15,013 nt of DNA from JBEEMU01 sp043778315 (lineage in GTDB: Bacteria > Bacteroidota > Bacteroidia > Chitinophagales > Saprospiraceae). Below, one piece after another: positions 7,299-13,497 of the stretch. The stretch is taken from NCBI GenBank assembly GCA_043778315.1, contig JAYWGJ010000377.1, positions 1-15,013 on the forward strand, in the 5' to 3' direction. Positions within the stretch are counted from its first letter, which is position 1. The number at the start of each line of letters is the position of its first letter. The position numbers were made by a program, and so were the translations under genes. The notes beneath the pieces were generated by a model. It saw only the letters and a list, made by a program, of their open reading frames with translations. It had not been told where the DNA came from and did not search any database.

Positions 7299-7549
7299 TG
7301 TATATATTTATATAATTTTTTTGTGGAATATTATTAATGAACACTATTAGGAATGAAGAGAAAATAAGGTACTGAATGTTGTGGGGCAGAATTTTGGGTT
7401 CAAACAAGGCAGATTTGAGGCGCGATGCCGTGCATCGTAACGAAAATCTAACGCAATTTTGGCTCAAAAGACAAGTCAGAATACAATAACCTATTTTGGA
7501 CGCGCTCCTTAATACAAACGTTTCTTTTTGTATTTACTCTTTCGGCTTG
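7299..7549 (-). promoter_or_regulatory. Long presumptive rpsT leader with a symmetric hairpin and direct repeat
   Basis: About 250 bases separate the -7 box from rpsT, with no gene. At 7411-7449 lies an inverted structure: outer arms AGATTT (7411-7416) and AAATCT (7444-7449), a symmetric 6/6 internal loop, and an inner perfect stem CGATGC/GCATCG (7423-7428, 7432-7437) closed by three bases. An imperfect direct repeat surrounds it: AATTTTGGGTTCAAACAAGG near 7390 and AATTTTGGCTCAAAAGACAAG near 7455, both followed by CAGA. No known riboswitch or ribosomal-protein leader is recognised. The transcription start is inferred. Confidence 0.4.
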
Positions 7550-7557
7550 CAAAGGTA
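7550..7557 (-). promoter_or_regulatory. Bacteroidota -7 promoter box upstream of rpsT
   Basis: The minus strand reads TACCTTTG, an exact TAnnTTTG match, followed by CAAGCC. It is the only exact box between rpsT and the upstream gene's stop codon at 7638. No clear -33 box is seen. A short inverted repeat CGATT/AATCG (7565-7579) lies immediately upstream. Confidence 0.55.
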
Positions 7558-7637
7558 AGGTAAACGATTGAAATAATCGAATATTTTTTGCTTTTTATTC
7601 AAAATTGTTTTGTGTGGAATAAAGATAAAAAAATTCT

Positions 7638-8654
7638 TTACGCCAATTCCCCGTCGCTATCCCGATGTGGCAATGTCAATTTTGCTTGTTCTTTCTCCTC
7701 CCAAAGTTCTTTCGCTTGCTCTACCCAGCGTCCGCGCTTAATGCGGTCGGGGAAAAAGCCGATAGTAGCGGTCAGTACGTTGATAAATTCATCATCAAAC
7801 ATACTCATCTGCTCGTAAGTGTAGATGCCTGCGCCGTGTAGTTTCTCCTCTATAAATTGCCCGATACCGCCAATTAGTTTAAAATCGTCCTTTTCGTTTG
7901 GCGACGCATAAGGTATGTATTCACCAATCATCGCTTGTAGGCGGGTCGCGGCTTCTTTTTGCGTAAGCGTAATTTCTTTCTCGCCTTTGCCAGGTTTACC
8001 AATCACATAAACTCGTTTTACTTCGTCTTTTTCTTTGCGTTGCAGCATCGTTTCCAACGAGTTAGAGGTTTCGGAGAGTGTCCGTTGCAGGTCGTCGCGC
8101 TCCTGCTCGAGCAGCGTGTTTACATAGCGAAGCGAGTTCACGTCTTGCTGCAACTGTATCAAGGCGGCTTCGTCGATATTGCCGATTTGTTTGCGTAGCT
8201 CTTCGGTCGCCTCCTCCGCATGCTCCGTTTGCTGATTAGCGGCTTTGAGCGAGCGTTGTAGCACCTGAATATTCGTCTCGAGGTCATCTATTCGTTGCTC
8301 GAGCTTAGTTTGCCCTTGCTGCCACGCGGTAGAGGAAGTTTGTAGCGTCTCTAATTCGTCGGCGAGTTGTCCCTTTTTGATGTCTGTTTCGTGCGCCGCA
8401 CGATGCAGCCGCTCTATCTCTAACGACTGCCGTTTGATGTCGGCTTCGCGCACGCCGTACCGCTCACTCACGCTGTTGAGGTCAAGTTGCATCGCTTGTG
8501 TATCCAAAATAGCCGCGTCGCGCTCGCGGCGCAACTGATGCGACTGACGAAAACCCGCCACGCGCCCCGTCACAAATCCTATCAAAAAAGATATAGTTAG
8601 GAATAAAATAAGCAAGAGACTTTCTTGTGTGAAAAAACCGTCGAAATAAGGCAT
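7638..8654 (-). CDS. Membrane-anchored coiled-coil protein with C-terminal helix-hairpin (H3TH-like) domain
   Basis: 338 aa. A single N-terminal membrane helix (about residues 12-31, LLLILFLTISFLIGFVTG) follows a short non-cytoplasmic lead. A long, Gln/Glu/Leu-rich coiled coil then spans roughly 38-205. After a charged linker with VYVIGKPGKGEKEI, the C-terminus from residue 256 reads DDFKLIGGIGQFIEEKLHGA and ends near WVEQAKELWEE. That is the helix-hairpin/H3TH-like module annotated as a predicted flap-endonuclease-like DNA-binding domain in many Bacteroidota proteins; GIGxxIxxKL is its hairpin signature. The domain binds DNA or protein in related proteins, but nuclease activity is not shown by anything here. 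The likely picture is a membrane-tethered filamentous protein with its hairpin domain in the cytoplasm. The ATG at 8654 has a -7 box 43 bases upstream, so it is probably its own transcription unit. Confidence 0.75.
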   Translation of the reverse strand: MPYFDGFFTQESLLLILFLTISFLIGFVTGRVAGFRQSHQLRRERDAAILDTQAMQLDLNSVSERYGVREADIKRQSLEIERLHRAAHETDIKKGQLADELETLQTSSTAWQQGQTKLEQRIDDLETNIQVLQRSLKAANQQTEHAEEATEELRKQIGNIDEAALIQLQQDVNSLRYVNTLLEQERDDLQRTLSETSNSLETMLQRKEKDEVKRVYVIGKPGKGEKEITLTQKEAATRLQAMIGEYIPYASPNEKDDFKLIGGIGQFIEEKLHGAGIYTYEQMSMFDDEFINVLTATIGFFPDRIKRGRWVEQAKELWEEKEQAKLTLPHRDSDGELA

Positions 8655-8696
8655 TTATTGTATTGATATAAATGTATGTATAATAAAAATAGACTG

Positions 8697-8704
8697 CAAA
8701 TGTA
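8697..8704 (-). promoter_or_regulatory. Bacteroidota -7 promoter box for the coiled-coil protein
   Basis: The minus strand reads TACATTTG, an exact TAnnTTTG match 43 bases before the ATG at 8654. The identical octamer serves the next gene upstream (9711-9718). Confidence 0.6.
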
Positions 8705-8783
8705 CAACAATATATTGAAACGAAGCTAAGTATAAGACGCGATTGTAGTGAAAAGGTTTTGTATATCGCTATTTATTTTATGC

Positions 8784-9656
8784 TTATTTTAGGCCGATGC
8801 GAATATCTATTTTCTGACTTTTGAGGAGGTCGGCAGGTGACGCACTTGCGATAGCAGCTTCTTTATTAATTTTTATATTTGTTTTTATTTGTTTTGTACG
8901 CAAACCTAATGCCAAAAAGCAAACCTTGATGGCTTCGGCGCGTTGATGCGCTAACTTCTTGGTAGTAGATGTATTATAATTTTTGGGAATATTTATGATT
9001 ATATTCAACTCATTATCAGTATTTTGCGATAAATATTTGACCACCAAATCGGCGTATTGTAGGAATGCAGGCTTAGGGCGAAAAGTTGCCGTTTTGTCTA
9101 AAAAATTATATTCGTAAAACGACATATTATTAAAAACGCCTATAATACCTGGTGCATCGGCGTTCGTAATTTGAAATTTTAGCTCGTTCGGCGGTAAATC
9201 AGTCAGTTCGTCGGCGATAGCGATGCGCGTCGGCGGAATCCCTAAATCAATCAATTGCCCCCGCGCCTTGTTTGCACGCTCGAGTCCTTTTGTTTCATAA
9301 ACCGAACTACTGTTTTCGCTCCTTTGGTATTTCCCGATTACCGTAAGTCTTGTTTTCGGCATCGCTTGTAGCATTTCGGTCAGTTTTTTGATAAAAATTT
9401 TATTGTTTTGCGTCAAGCGAAACGTAAGGTCTGGCTCGTTCACCTCCAACGACTCGTAGCCGCCGAGCAGCAGCGAGTCACCGTAGTATAGCATCAAATT
9501 ATCCTGACGCGGCGGCTTATTGAAAAGCATCTGCCCTGTATCCGTGATAGGACTATTTATTTTATTACCATGCTGCCGCACCTCGCAAATAATATAGTGC
9601 CGCGCCCATATCATATACGCAATATAGACCAAAAAGCCCACCGAAAATACCCTCAT
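8784..9656 (-). CDS. Tandem OmpA-like domain envelope protein
   Basis: 290 aa. A membrane segment lies at residues 5-17 (SVGFLVYIAYMIW), then a polar region with two successive OmpA-C-like units of about 90 residues. The first (about 57-150) has TQNNKIFIKKLTEMLQ, LTVIGKYQR and the helix GLERANKARGQLIDLGIPPTRI. The second (about 175-290) has YADLVVKYLSQN, LNIIINIPK, LAHQRAEAIKVCFLALGL and the final SQKIDIRIGL strand. Both keep the helix with Arg-Ala and the overall strand-helix order, but both lack the GHTD-type Asp and only weakly keep the NRRVEV-type end. Peptidoglycan binding is therefore doubtful for at least one unit. Many Bacteroidota encode such two-unit OmpA proteins of unknown role. 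It is preceded by its own -7 box and by copy A of a repeat that also lies upstream of the other OmpA-family gene. Confidence 0.7.
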   Translation of the reverse strand: MRVFSVGFLVYIAYMIWARHYIICEVRQHGNKINSPITDTGQMLFNKPPRQDNLMLYYGDSLLLGGYESLEVNEPDLTFRLTQNNKIFIKKLTEMLQAMPKTRLTVIGKYQRSENSSSVYETKGLERANKARGQLIDLGIPPTRIAIADELTDLPPNELKFQITNADAPGIIGVFNNMSFYEYNFLDKTATFRPKPAFLQYADLVVKYLSQNTDNELNIIINIPKNYNTSTTKKLAHQRAEAIKVCFLALGLRTKQIKTNIKINKEAAIASASPADLLKSQKIDIRIGLK

Positions 9657-9710
9657 ATTTCTATTTTTACTTGCTAATCAGTATATAATGTATTATGATT
9701 ATTTGTCAAG

Positions 9711-9718
9711 CAAATGTA
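9711..9718 (-). promoter_or_regulatory. Bacteroidota -7 promoter box for the tandem OmpA-like gene
   Basis: The minus strand reads TACATTTG, an exact TAnnTTTG match 55 bases before the ATG at 9656. It lies between that gene and repeat copy A, so copy A would be upstream of, not inside, this transcript. Confidence 0.6.
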
Positions 9719-9839
9719 AGGAGATTTTTCATTATTTTTCATCATTACCCATTATATTACTTTAAGTATATGTTTTAAATTAGGCGTGATTATCGGGAAC
9801 GCCGAAAAATAGTTAAAACGTAGCAAAGTATCTATGTCC

Positions 9840-9940
9840 CTAATAAAAAGTATTTTCGTGAAATGCAGTTATTTATTTCAACTTTGCGAAGCATGAAAGT
9901 TGCAATAAATAACAAATGAAACTTAAAAATACTTTATTAG
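9840..9940. repeat. Nested 101-base imperfect palindrome inside repeat copy A
   Basis: Inner arms of 18 bases at 9868-9885 and 9896-9913 pair with one mismatch around a 10-base loop. Outer arms CTAATAAA-aa-GTATTTT (9840-9856) and AAAATACTTTATTAG (9926-9940) pair with a 2-base bulge. Between inner and outer arms are unpaired spacers of 11 and 12 bases. Neither strand has a T run right after the hairpin, so it is not a classical intrinsic terminator, though it sits between the transpeptidase stop and the next promoter. It accounts for most of the extra sequence of copy A. Confidence 0.88.
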
Positions 9941-9990
9941 CTGTCAGCTTCGGTGTAGGTTTAAGCTATTTTTCAAGTGTAGATAAATAA
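9916..9990 (+). other. 24-codon open frame with a signal-peptide-like start
   Basis: An ATG at 9916, three bases after the inner palindrome arm, opens a 24-codon frame that starts MKLKNTLLAVSFGVGLSYF and stops at 9988-9990. It has a basic start and a hydrophobic core like a signal peptide. The second half lies in repeat block 2, and copy B keeps the corresponding end (YFSSVDK then stop) without the start. A near-match to the -7 box, CAACTTTG, lies at 9879-9886. It could be a small peptide, the 5' remnant of a lost secreted-protein gene, or chance. Confidence 0.2.
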
Positions 9991-10006
9991 TCACAACTAA
10001 TTTATT

Positions 10007-10741
10007 TCAGCTATTTATTTTATAATATCCATCGTTACCCAAAACGAGGTTGGGCAGCGTTTTATGCGCATCAAAATAGGTCATAATTGGCAGTAAACTT
10101 ACCCACAAATTCGCGTTTTCAAGCGATTTTTCAGGCGACATTTCAGGCGATTTTTCGGGTGTATTTGGCGGGTTACGAAACGGAAATATATGGACAGGAA
10201 TATCAATTTGTCCTTTTTCTTTGGCAGCTTGCGCCAACAAATAAAGCTCTTTTATCGCATCGTCGGTCATCGCGAGGCAGCCGATAGACGCGCAACCGCC
10301 ATGTATAAAAATGTCGCCGCCCGGTTTCGTCGCGTCACAAAAACGTAGGTCGGATGGGTTCGGGTAATCTAAGCCGAGCGAAAGGTGATAATCGCTTTTC
10401 GGATTGAAACGGTTGATGTGATACACGCCTTCGGGGACTTGTTTGTCGCCTTCGCGCCGCTTTGCGCCAAGCGCGCCCGAAGCTGCACAAATCGGGTACG
10501 AATGAAACAAAATGTACTGCTTCATGCTATCTTGTACATACAATTCCAATATTTTTTCGGACTTAAAAGCACGAAAATATATGGGTTTTCCCAATTGCAA
10601 ACCTTTGTCAATCAGTGCTTTACGCAATTGCGCACCTTTTTCGGCTTCGGCAGCCACCACACGCTCAGGCAGTGTATTGCAGGCGATATTTGTGACACTC
10701 ATTAGCAGTAAAAAATAAATGGAATTGGCAATTTTTTTCAT
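10007..10741 (-). CDS. L,D-transpeptidase-domain protein, YafK type
   Basis: 244 aa. The YkuD-fold core spans roughly 45-195: CAASGALGAKRREGDKQVP, EGVYHINRFNPKSDYHLSLG, then the active site IHGGCASIGCLAMTDD with His147 and the nucleophile Cys155. Compact H-x4-S-x-G-C spacing and the RREGD and FNPKS segments identify the YafK branch, whose E. coli member cleaves the lipoprotein-peptidoglycan link, so hydrolase as well as cross-linking activity is possible. The N-terminus is an export signal. Cys21 in NIAC could be lipidated, although -3 is Asn instead of the usual Leu. After the core comes a linker with three PE(K/M)S tetrapeptides encoded by 12-base repeats (about 10115-10160), then an unfamiliar 45-residue tail. 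It starts 17 bases after the jelly-roll/OmpA gene, so the two are probably one operon. Its last codons lie in repeat copy A. Confidence 0.9.
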   Translation of the reverse strand: MKKIANSIYFLLLMSVTNIACNTLPERVVAAEAEKGAQLRKALIDKGLQLGKPIYFRAFKSEKILELYVQDSMKQYILFHSYPICAASGALGAKRREGDKQVPEGVYHINRFNPKSDYHLSLGLDYPNPSDLRFCDATKPGGDIFIHGGCASIGCLAMTDDAIKELYLLAQAAKEKGQIDIPVHIFPFRNPPNTPEKSPEMSPEKSLENANLWVSLLPIMTYFDAHKTLPNLVLGNDGYYKINS

Positions 10742-10758
10742 TATAAATAAAATTATGT

Positions 10759-11808
10759 TTACAAAACCTGTACCTCTACCCGTCTGTTTTTGGCGCGTCC
10801 GTCGTCGGTTGTGTTCGGCGCGATTGGTTTTGTTTGCCCCAAACCCTTACTTTCCAAACGCTGCGGCGCAATGCCTTTGCCTTGCAAATAACTGCTGACC
10901 GCTTTTGCACGACTACTCGACAAGCTCAAATTAGCCGCCGCCGCGCCGTTATTATCCGTGTGTCCGATAATCGCGATGCGCAATTCGGGACGTTTTTGTA
11001 GCATCGCCACCAATTTATCCAACTCCGCAAACGACGTATTAAGCAAGCTGCTTTTGCCACTTTCAAAGTAAATATTATCGAGTACGAGTGTTTCGCCTTT
11101 TTTGATGCGCTCCAAACTCGGCTTAGGCGCGGTTTTTTCTACATGCACATCGTCGATAAAAAAATATTCATTGTGCTTAATATCGGCAACAGATGTCCCC
11201 CAAAAACCAATACTAAGGTAATTTATAAGCGTAGTTGGCACAAAATCGTATTCCAAAGTGACCCATTCGCCCTCCTTGAAGCTACGGTCTGCCATAAATA
11301 TAATTGGTTTTTTGGTCGGGTCGGGTTTTACCCGAACATCGACAGGTTTTTTATTTTCTGCTAATTTCAGCGACAAAAACGACTTATCGAGCGTCGTGCC
11401 TTCGTTCAAACCGAAGTCATTAAGGTAGCTCGCTTGATAGCTAATATGATAGTTTTCGCCTGCTATTAAGGGCGCGTCGAGGCGCACTTCTATCCGCTCC
11501 CGCCAACCACTATTTTTATTAAAACCGATGCCCGCCATGCAATTTCCTTCGGCTGCTTTTTGCAGCGCAAAGCGCGCATCTTTCTCATTTACAGGGATAT
11601 ACGGAATACGGTCGTCGATTAGGTCGGGATTGTTTTCGGCGGCGTACCAAGGCGCAACGCGCTCGTCGAACGTCTCGGTGCTACCGATGCGCTTTATCGC
11701 AGACGGCGTATCCGTCCATAGCTCAAAGCTGTAATTCGGGACTAAGTTTTGCGCGAAAGCGAAGTTTGGCGCAGCAATAATAGCGAGTAAAAAGGTTTGT
11801 TGTAGCAT
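10759..11808 (-). CDS. Exported jelly-roll plus OmpA peptidoglycan-binding protein
   Basis: 349 aa. A signal peptide (residues 1-19, LQQTFLLAIIAAPNFAFA before QN) is followed at once by NLVPNYSFELW, the start of a carbohydrate-binding-like jelly-roll domain (about 20-240). Its pattern is a conserved N-terminal NxSFE, a central W(R)ERIEVRLDAPL and GENYHISYQASYL strand, then the closing FIDDVHVEK. The C-terminal third is a canonical OmpA domain: DNIYFESGKSSL, IIGHTDNNG with the diaminopimelate-binding Asp, SSRAKAVSSYL with the Arg, and GRAKNRRVEVQVL at the end. The architecture suggests an outer-membrane or surface protein that grips peptidoglycan while the jelly-roll faces a ligand; the ligand is not knowable here. 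The frame stays open upstream to 11889, but the ATG at 11808 gives the signal peptide and avoids the repeat. Repeat copy B ends 17 bases upstream. The L,D-transpeptidase gene follows 17 bases downstream. Confidence 0.88.
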   Translation of the reverse strand: MLQQTFLLAIIAAPNFAFAQNLVPNYSFELWTDTPSAIKRIGSTETFDERVAPWYAAENNPDLIDDRIPYIPVNEKDARFALQKAAEGNCMAGIGFNKNSGWRERIEVRLDAPLIAGENYHISYQASYLNDFGLNEGTTLDKSFLSLKLAENKKPVDVRVKPDPTKKPIIFMADRSFKEGEWVTLEYDFVPTTLINYLSIGFWGTSVADIKHNEYFFIDDVHVEKTAPKPSLERIKKGETLVLDNIYFESGKSSLLNTSFAELDKLVAMLQKRPELRIAIIGHTDNNGAAAANLSLSSSRAKAVSSYLQGKGIAPQRLESKGLGQTKPIAPNTTDDGRAKNRRVEVQVL

Positions 11809-11825
11809 GATTTTATGGTTTAGAA

Positions 11826-11957
11826 TAAGTGTATGTTTAAAATTAGGCGTGATTATCGGGAACGCCGAAAAATAGTTAAAACGTAGCAAAGCGTGGGTTT
11901 AATCTATTTTTCAAGTGTAGATAAATAATCACAACTAATTTTATTCAGCTATTTATT
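11826..11957 (-). repeat. Intergenic bipartite repeat, copy B (compact)
   Basis: Block 1 (11826-11891) and block 2 (11896-11957) are joined by only four bases, CGTG. It lies between gatB's stop and the jelly-roll/OmpA gene, so it must hold or overlap that operon's promoter or leader. No exact TAnnTTTG is present. The closest is TACACTTG on the minus strand (11912-11919, one mismatch), which is conserved in copy A. The remaining 47 bases to gatB are plain A/T-rich sequence. Confidence 0.92.
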
Positions 11958-12004
11958 ATTAAATAATCGTTATCATTTCTAACGAAATCTTAGTAATTTT
12001 TATT

Positions 12005-13438
12005 TTACAATAACAAATCATCTAATACTTTCGCTGCCGCTTTTGCGTCCATTTTGCCCTTTGTTATTTTCATTGCTTCGCCCAAAAAGAAGCCCGAAAG
12101 CCCTTTTTTTCCTTTTTTATACTCGGCTACTTTCTGCGGATATTTCACCAAAATCGCTTCCAAAACCGTCGTAATATCAGTGTCATTTTTCGTTTGCGAC
12201 AAGCCCAATTTTACTATCCATTCCGCTACCGTGCTACGCTGATTTTGGTGCAGTTTTGGTAATAATTTGCTTTCCGCAATATTTTTATTGATAGTATTAT
12301 TTTCTACATTTTTTATTAATTCAACTAATGTAATTGCTTGAATACCAAAATTTTGTATATTTATATTATTAGCATTTAAAAAAGCGGTAACTGCATTGAG
12401 CAGCCAATTTGCGGCTGTTTTTGCTGCCAAATTATGCGAAAGCATCGCCTCAAAATACGCCGAAATATCAATATCGGAAGACAGTAAATTGGCTTCGTAA
12501 GCCGATAAATTGAGGTCGTGGCAGTACCGCTCAAAACGCGCCGAAGGCAGCTCGGGCAACGCCTTATTTATGGCATCGATGTACGCTTCACTCAGGCGAA
12601 CGGGTGGCAAATCGGGTTCGGGAAAATAGCGGTAATCGTGCGCGTCTTCTTTGCTACGGAGCGCAGAGGTAGTGCCGTTTTGCGCGTCGAAACTGCGGGT
12701 TTCCTGTGCGATACCGCCGCCGTTTTCTATAATCGCGATTTGTCGCGCCGCTTCGTAGTTTATTGCTCGGCGCGCATTGCGCATCGAGTTCACGTTTTTT
12801 ACTTCGCAACGCTGCCCAAACTCCGCCGCACCGACGCGCCGAACCGACACGTTGCAGTCGCAGCGCATTGCGCCCTCCTCCATATTGCCGTCGGAAACGC
12901 CCGTGAAACGGACGATTTTTTGTAGTTCGGTCAGAAAAGCGACGACCTGTTCGCTGCTCCTAAAATCGGGTTCGGTCACTATTTCGAGGAGCGGAACGCC
13001 TGCACGGTTGAGGTCGATGCACGAAGCGTCGGGCGCGAGGTCGTGTATCAATTTGCCCGCGTCTTCCTCTATATGTATGTGGTGCAGACGGATTTCGTGC
13101 GCGCCGTCGCCGACCCTAAAACGCAACTTTCCGCCTATACAAATCGGGTTTTCGTTTTGTGTAATTTGGTAGCCTTTCGGCGAATCGGGATAAAAATAGT
13201 TTTTTCGTTCAAACGTACTTGCTTGATTTATAGTGCATTGCAGCGCGCAACCTAAGCGGACGGCGCACTCTACTACGCGCTCGTTGAGGTACGGCAACGT
13301 ACCTGGATAGCCAAGCGAAACGATGCTGATTTGTGTGTTTGGTGCTGCGCCAAACGTAGTGCTGTCGCCACAAAACGCCTTCGACGCTGTACCGAGTTGG
13401 ACGTGTATCTCTAAGCCAATGACGGTTTCGAAGTTCAT
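12005..13438 (-). CDS. gatB: Aspartyl/glutamyl-tRNA(Asn/Gln) amidotransferase subunit B
   Basis: 477 aa subunit of the GatCAB complex, which converts Glu-tRNA(Gln), and in many species Asp-tRNA(Asn), to the amide form. GatB activates the misacylated tRNA and receives ammonia from GatA. The signatures run in order: VIGLEIHVQLGTASKAFCG at the N-terminus, GYPGTLPYLN, RKNYFYPDSPKGYQI, HIHIEEDAGK, DLNRAGVPLLEIVTEPD, GNMEEGAMRCDCNVSVR and EVKNVNSMRNARRAINYE. A C-terminal YqeY-like tail ends in GKMDAKAAAKVLDDLL. Length is normal and the ATG at 13438 gives the canonical start. gatA and gatC are not in the window. uppS ends 59 bases upstream, so cotranscription is possible. The spacer has three copies of TATAGCTGT (13452, 13463 and 13499), and a one-mismatch -7-like box TAAAATTG on the minus strand. 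Confidence 0.97.
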   Translation of the reverse strand: MNFETVIGLEIHVQLGTASKAFCGDSTTFGAAPNTQISIVSLGYPGTLPYLNERVVECAVRLGCALQCTINQASTFERKNYFYPDSPKGYQITQNENPICIGGKLRFRVGDGAHEIRLHHIHIEEDAGKLIHDLAPDASCIDLNRAGVPLLEIVTEPDFRSSEQVVAFLTELQKIVRFTGVSDGNMEEGAMRCDCNVSVRRVGAAEFGQRCEVKNVNSMRNARRAINYEAARQIAIIENGGGIAQETRSFDAQNGTTSALRSKEDAHDYRYFPEPDLPPVRLSEAYIDAINKALPELPSARFERYCHDLNLSAYEANLLSSDIDISAYFEAMLSHNLAAKTAANWLLNAVTAFLNANNINIQNFGIQAITLVELIKNVENNTINKNIAESKLLPKLHQNQRSTVAEWIVKLGLSQTKNDTDITTVLEAILVKYPQKVAEYKKGKKGLSGFFLGEAMKITKGKMDAKAAAKVLDDLLL

Positions 13439-13497
13439 CTTATGGGTGTTTTATAGCTGTGATATAGCTGTAATTGAGGTGCGATGCAGGTACAATT

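Larger units (their letters stand above)
9763..10019 (-). repeat. Intergenic bipartite repeat, copy A (interrupted)
   Basis: Block 1 (9763-9828) matches 11826-11891 at 64 of 66 bases. Block 2 (9958-10019) matches 11896-11957 at 59 of 62. Both copies face the same way and lie upstream of an OmpA-family minus-strand gene. In this copy 129 bases separate the blocks, against 4 in copy B. Block 1 contains GGCGT and ACGCC arms around 11 bases. Block 2 overlaps the last codons and stop of the L,D-transpeptidase gene. No terminal inverted repeats or open frame longer than 24 codons is seen. Confidence 0.92.

Noticed and set aside
7299..7637. tRNA gene hidden around GGTTCAAA (7397-7404)
   Set aside because: The T-loop-like word stands alone; no acceptor or anticodon arms can be formed around it.
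9868..9913. Recombinase-invertible promoter switch
   Set aside because: The arms are only 10 bases apart, too little to hold a promoter, and no invertase gene is in the window. A hairpin or element is more likely.
9840..9940. Classical intrinsic terminator for the transpeptidase operon
   Set aside because: No GC-rich stem and no T run immediately after the stem on either strand.
11809..11889. N-terminal extension of the jelly-roll/OmpA protein up to 11889
   Set aside because: The extension overlaps the intergenic repeat and would bury the signal peptide, which begins properly at 11808.
12518..13172. Plus-strand open frames over gatB (135, 131 codons)
   Set aside because: Antisense shadows of the conserved gatB sequence, with no family features and no promoter.
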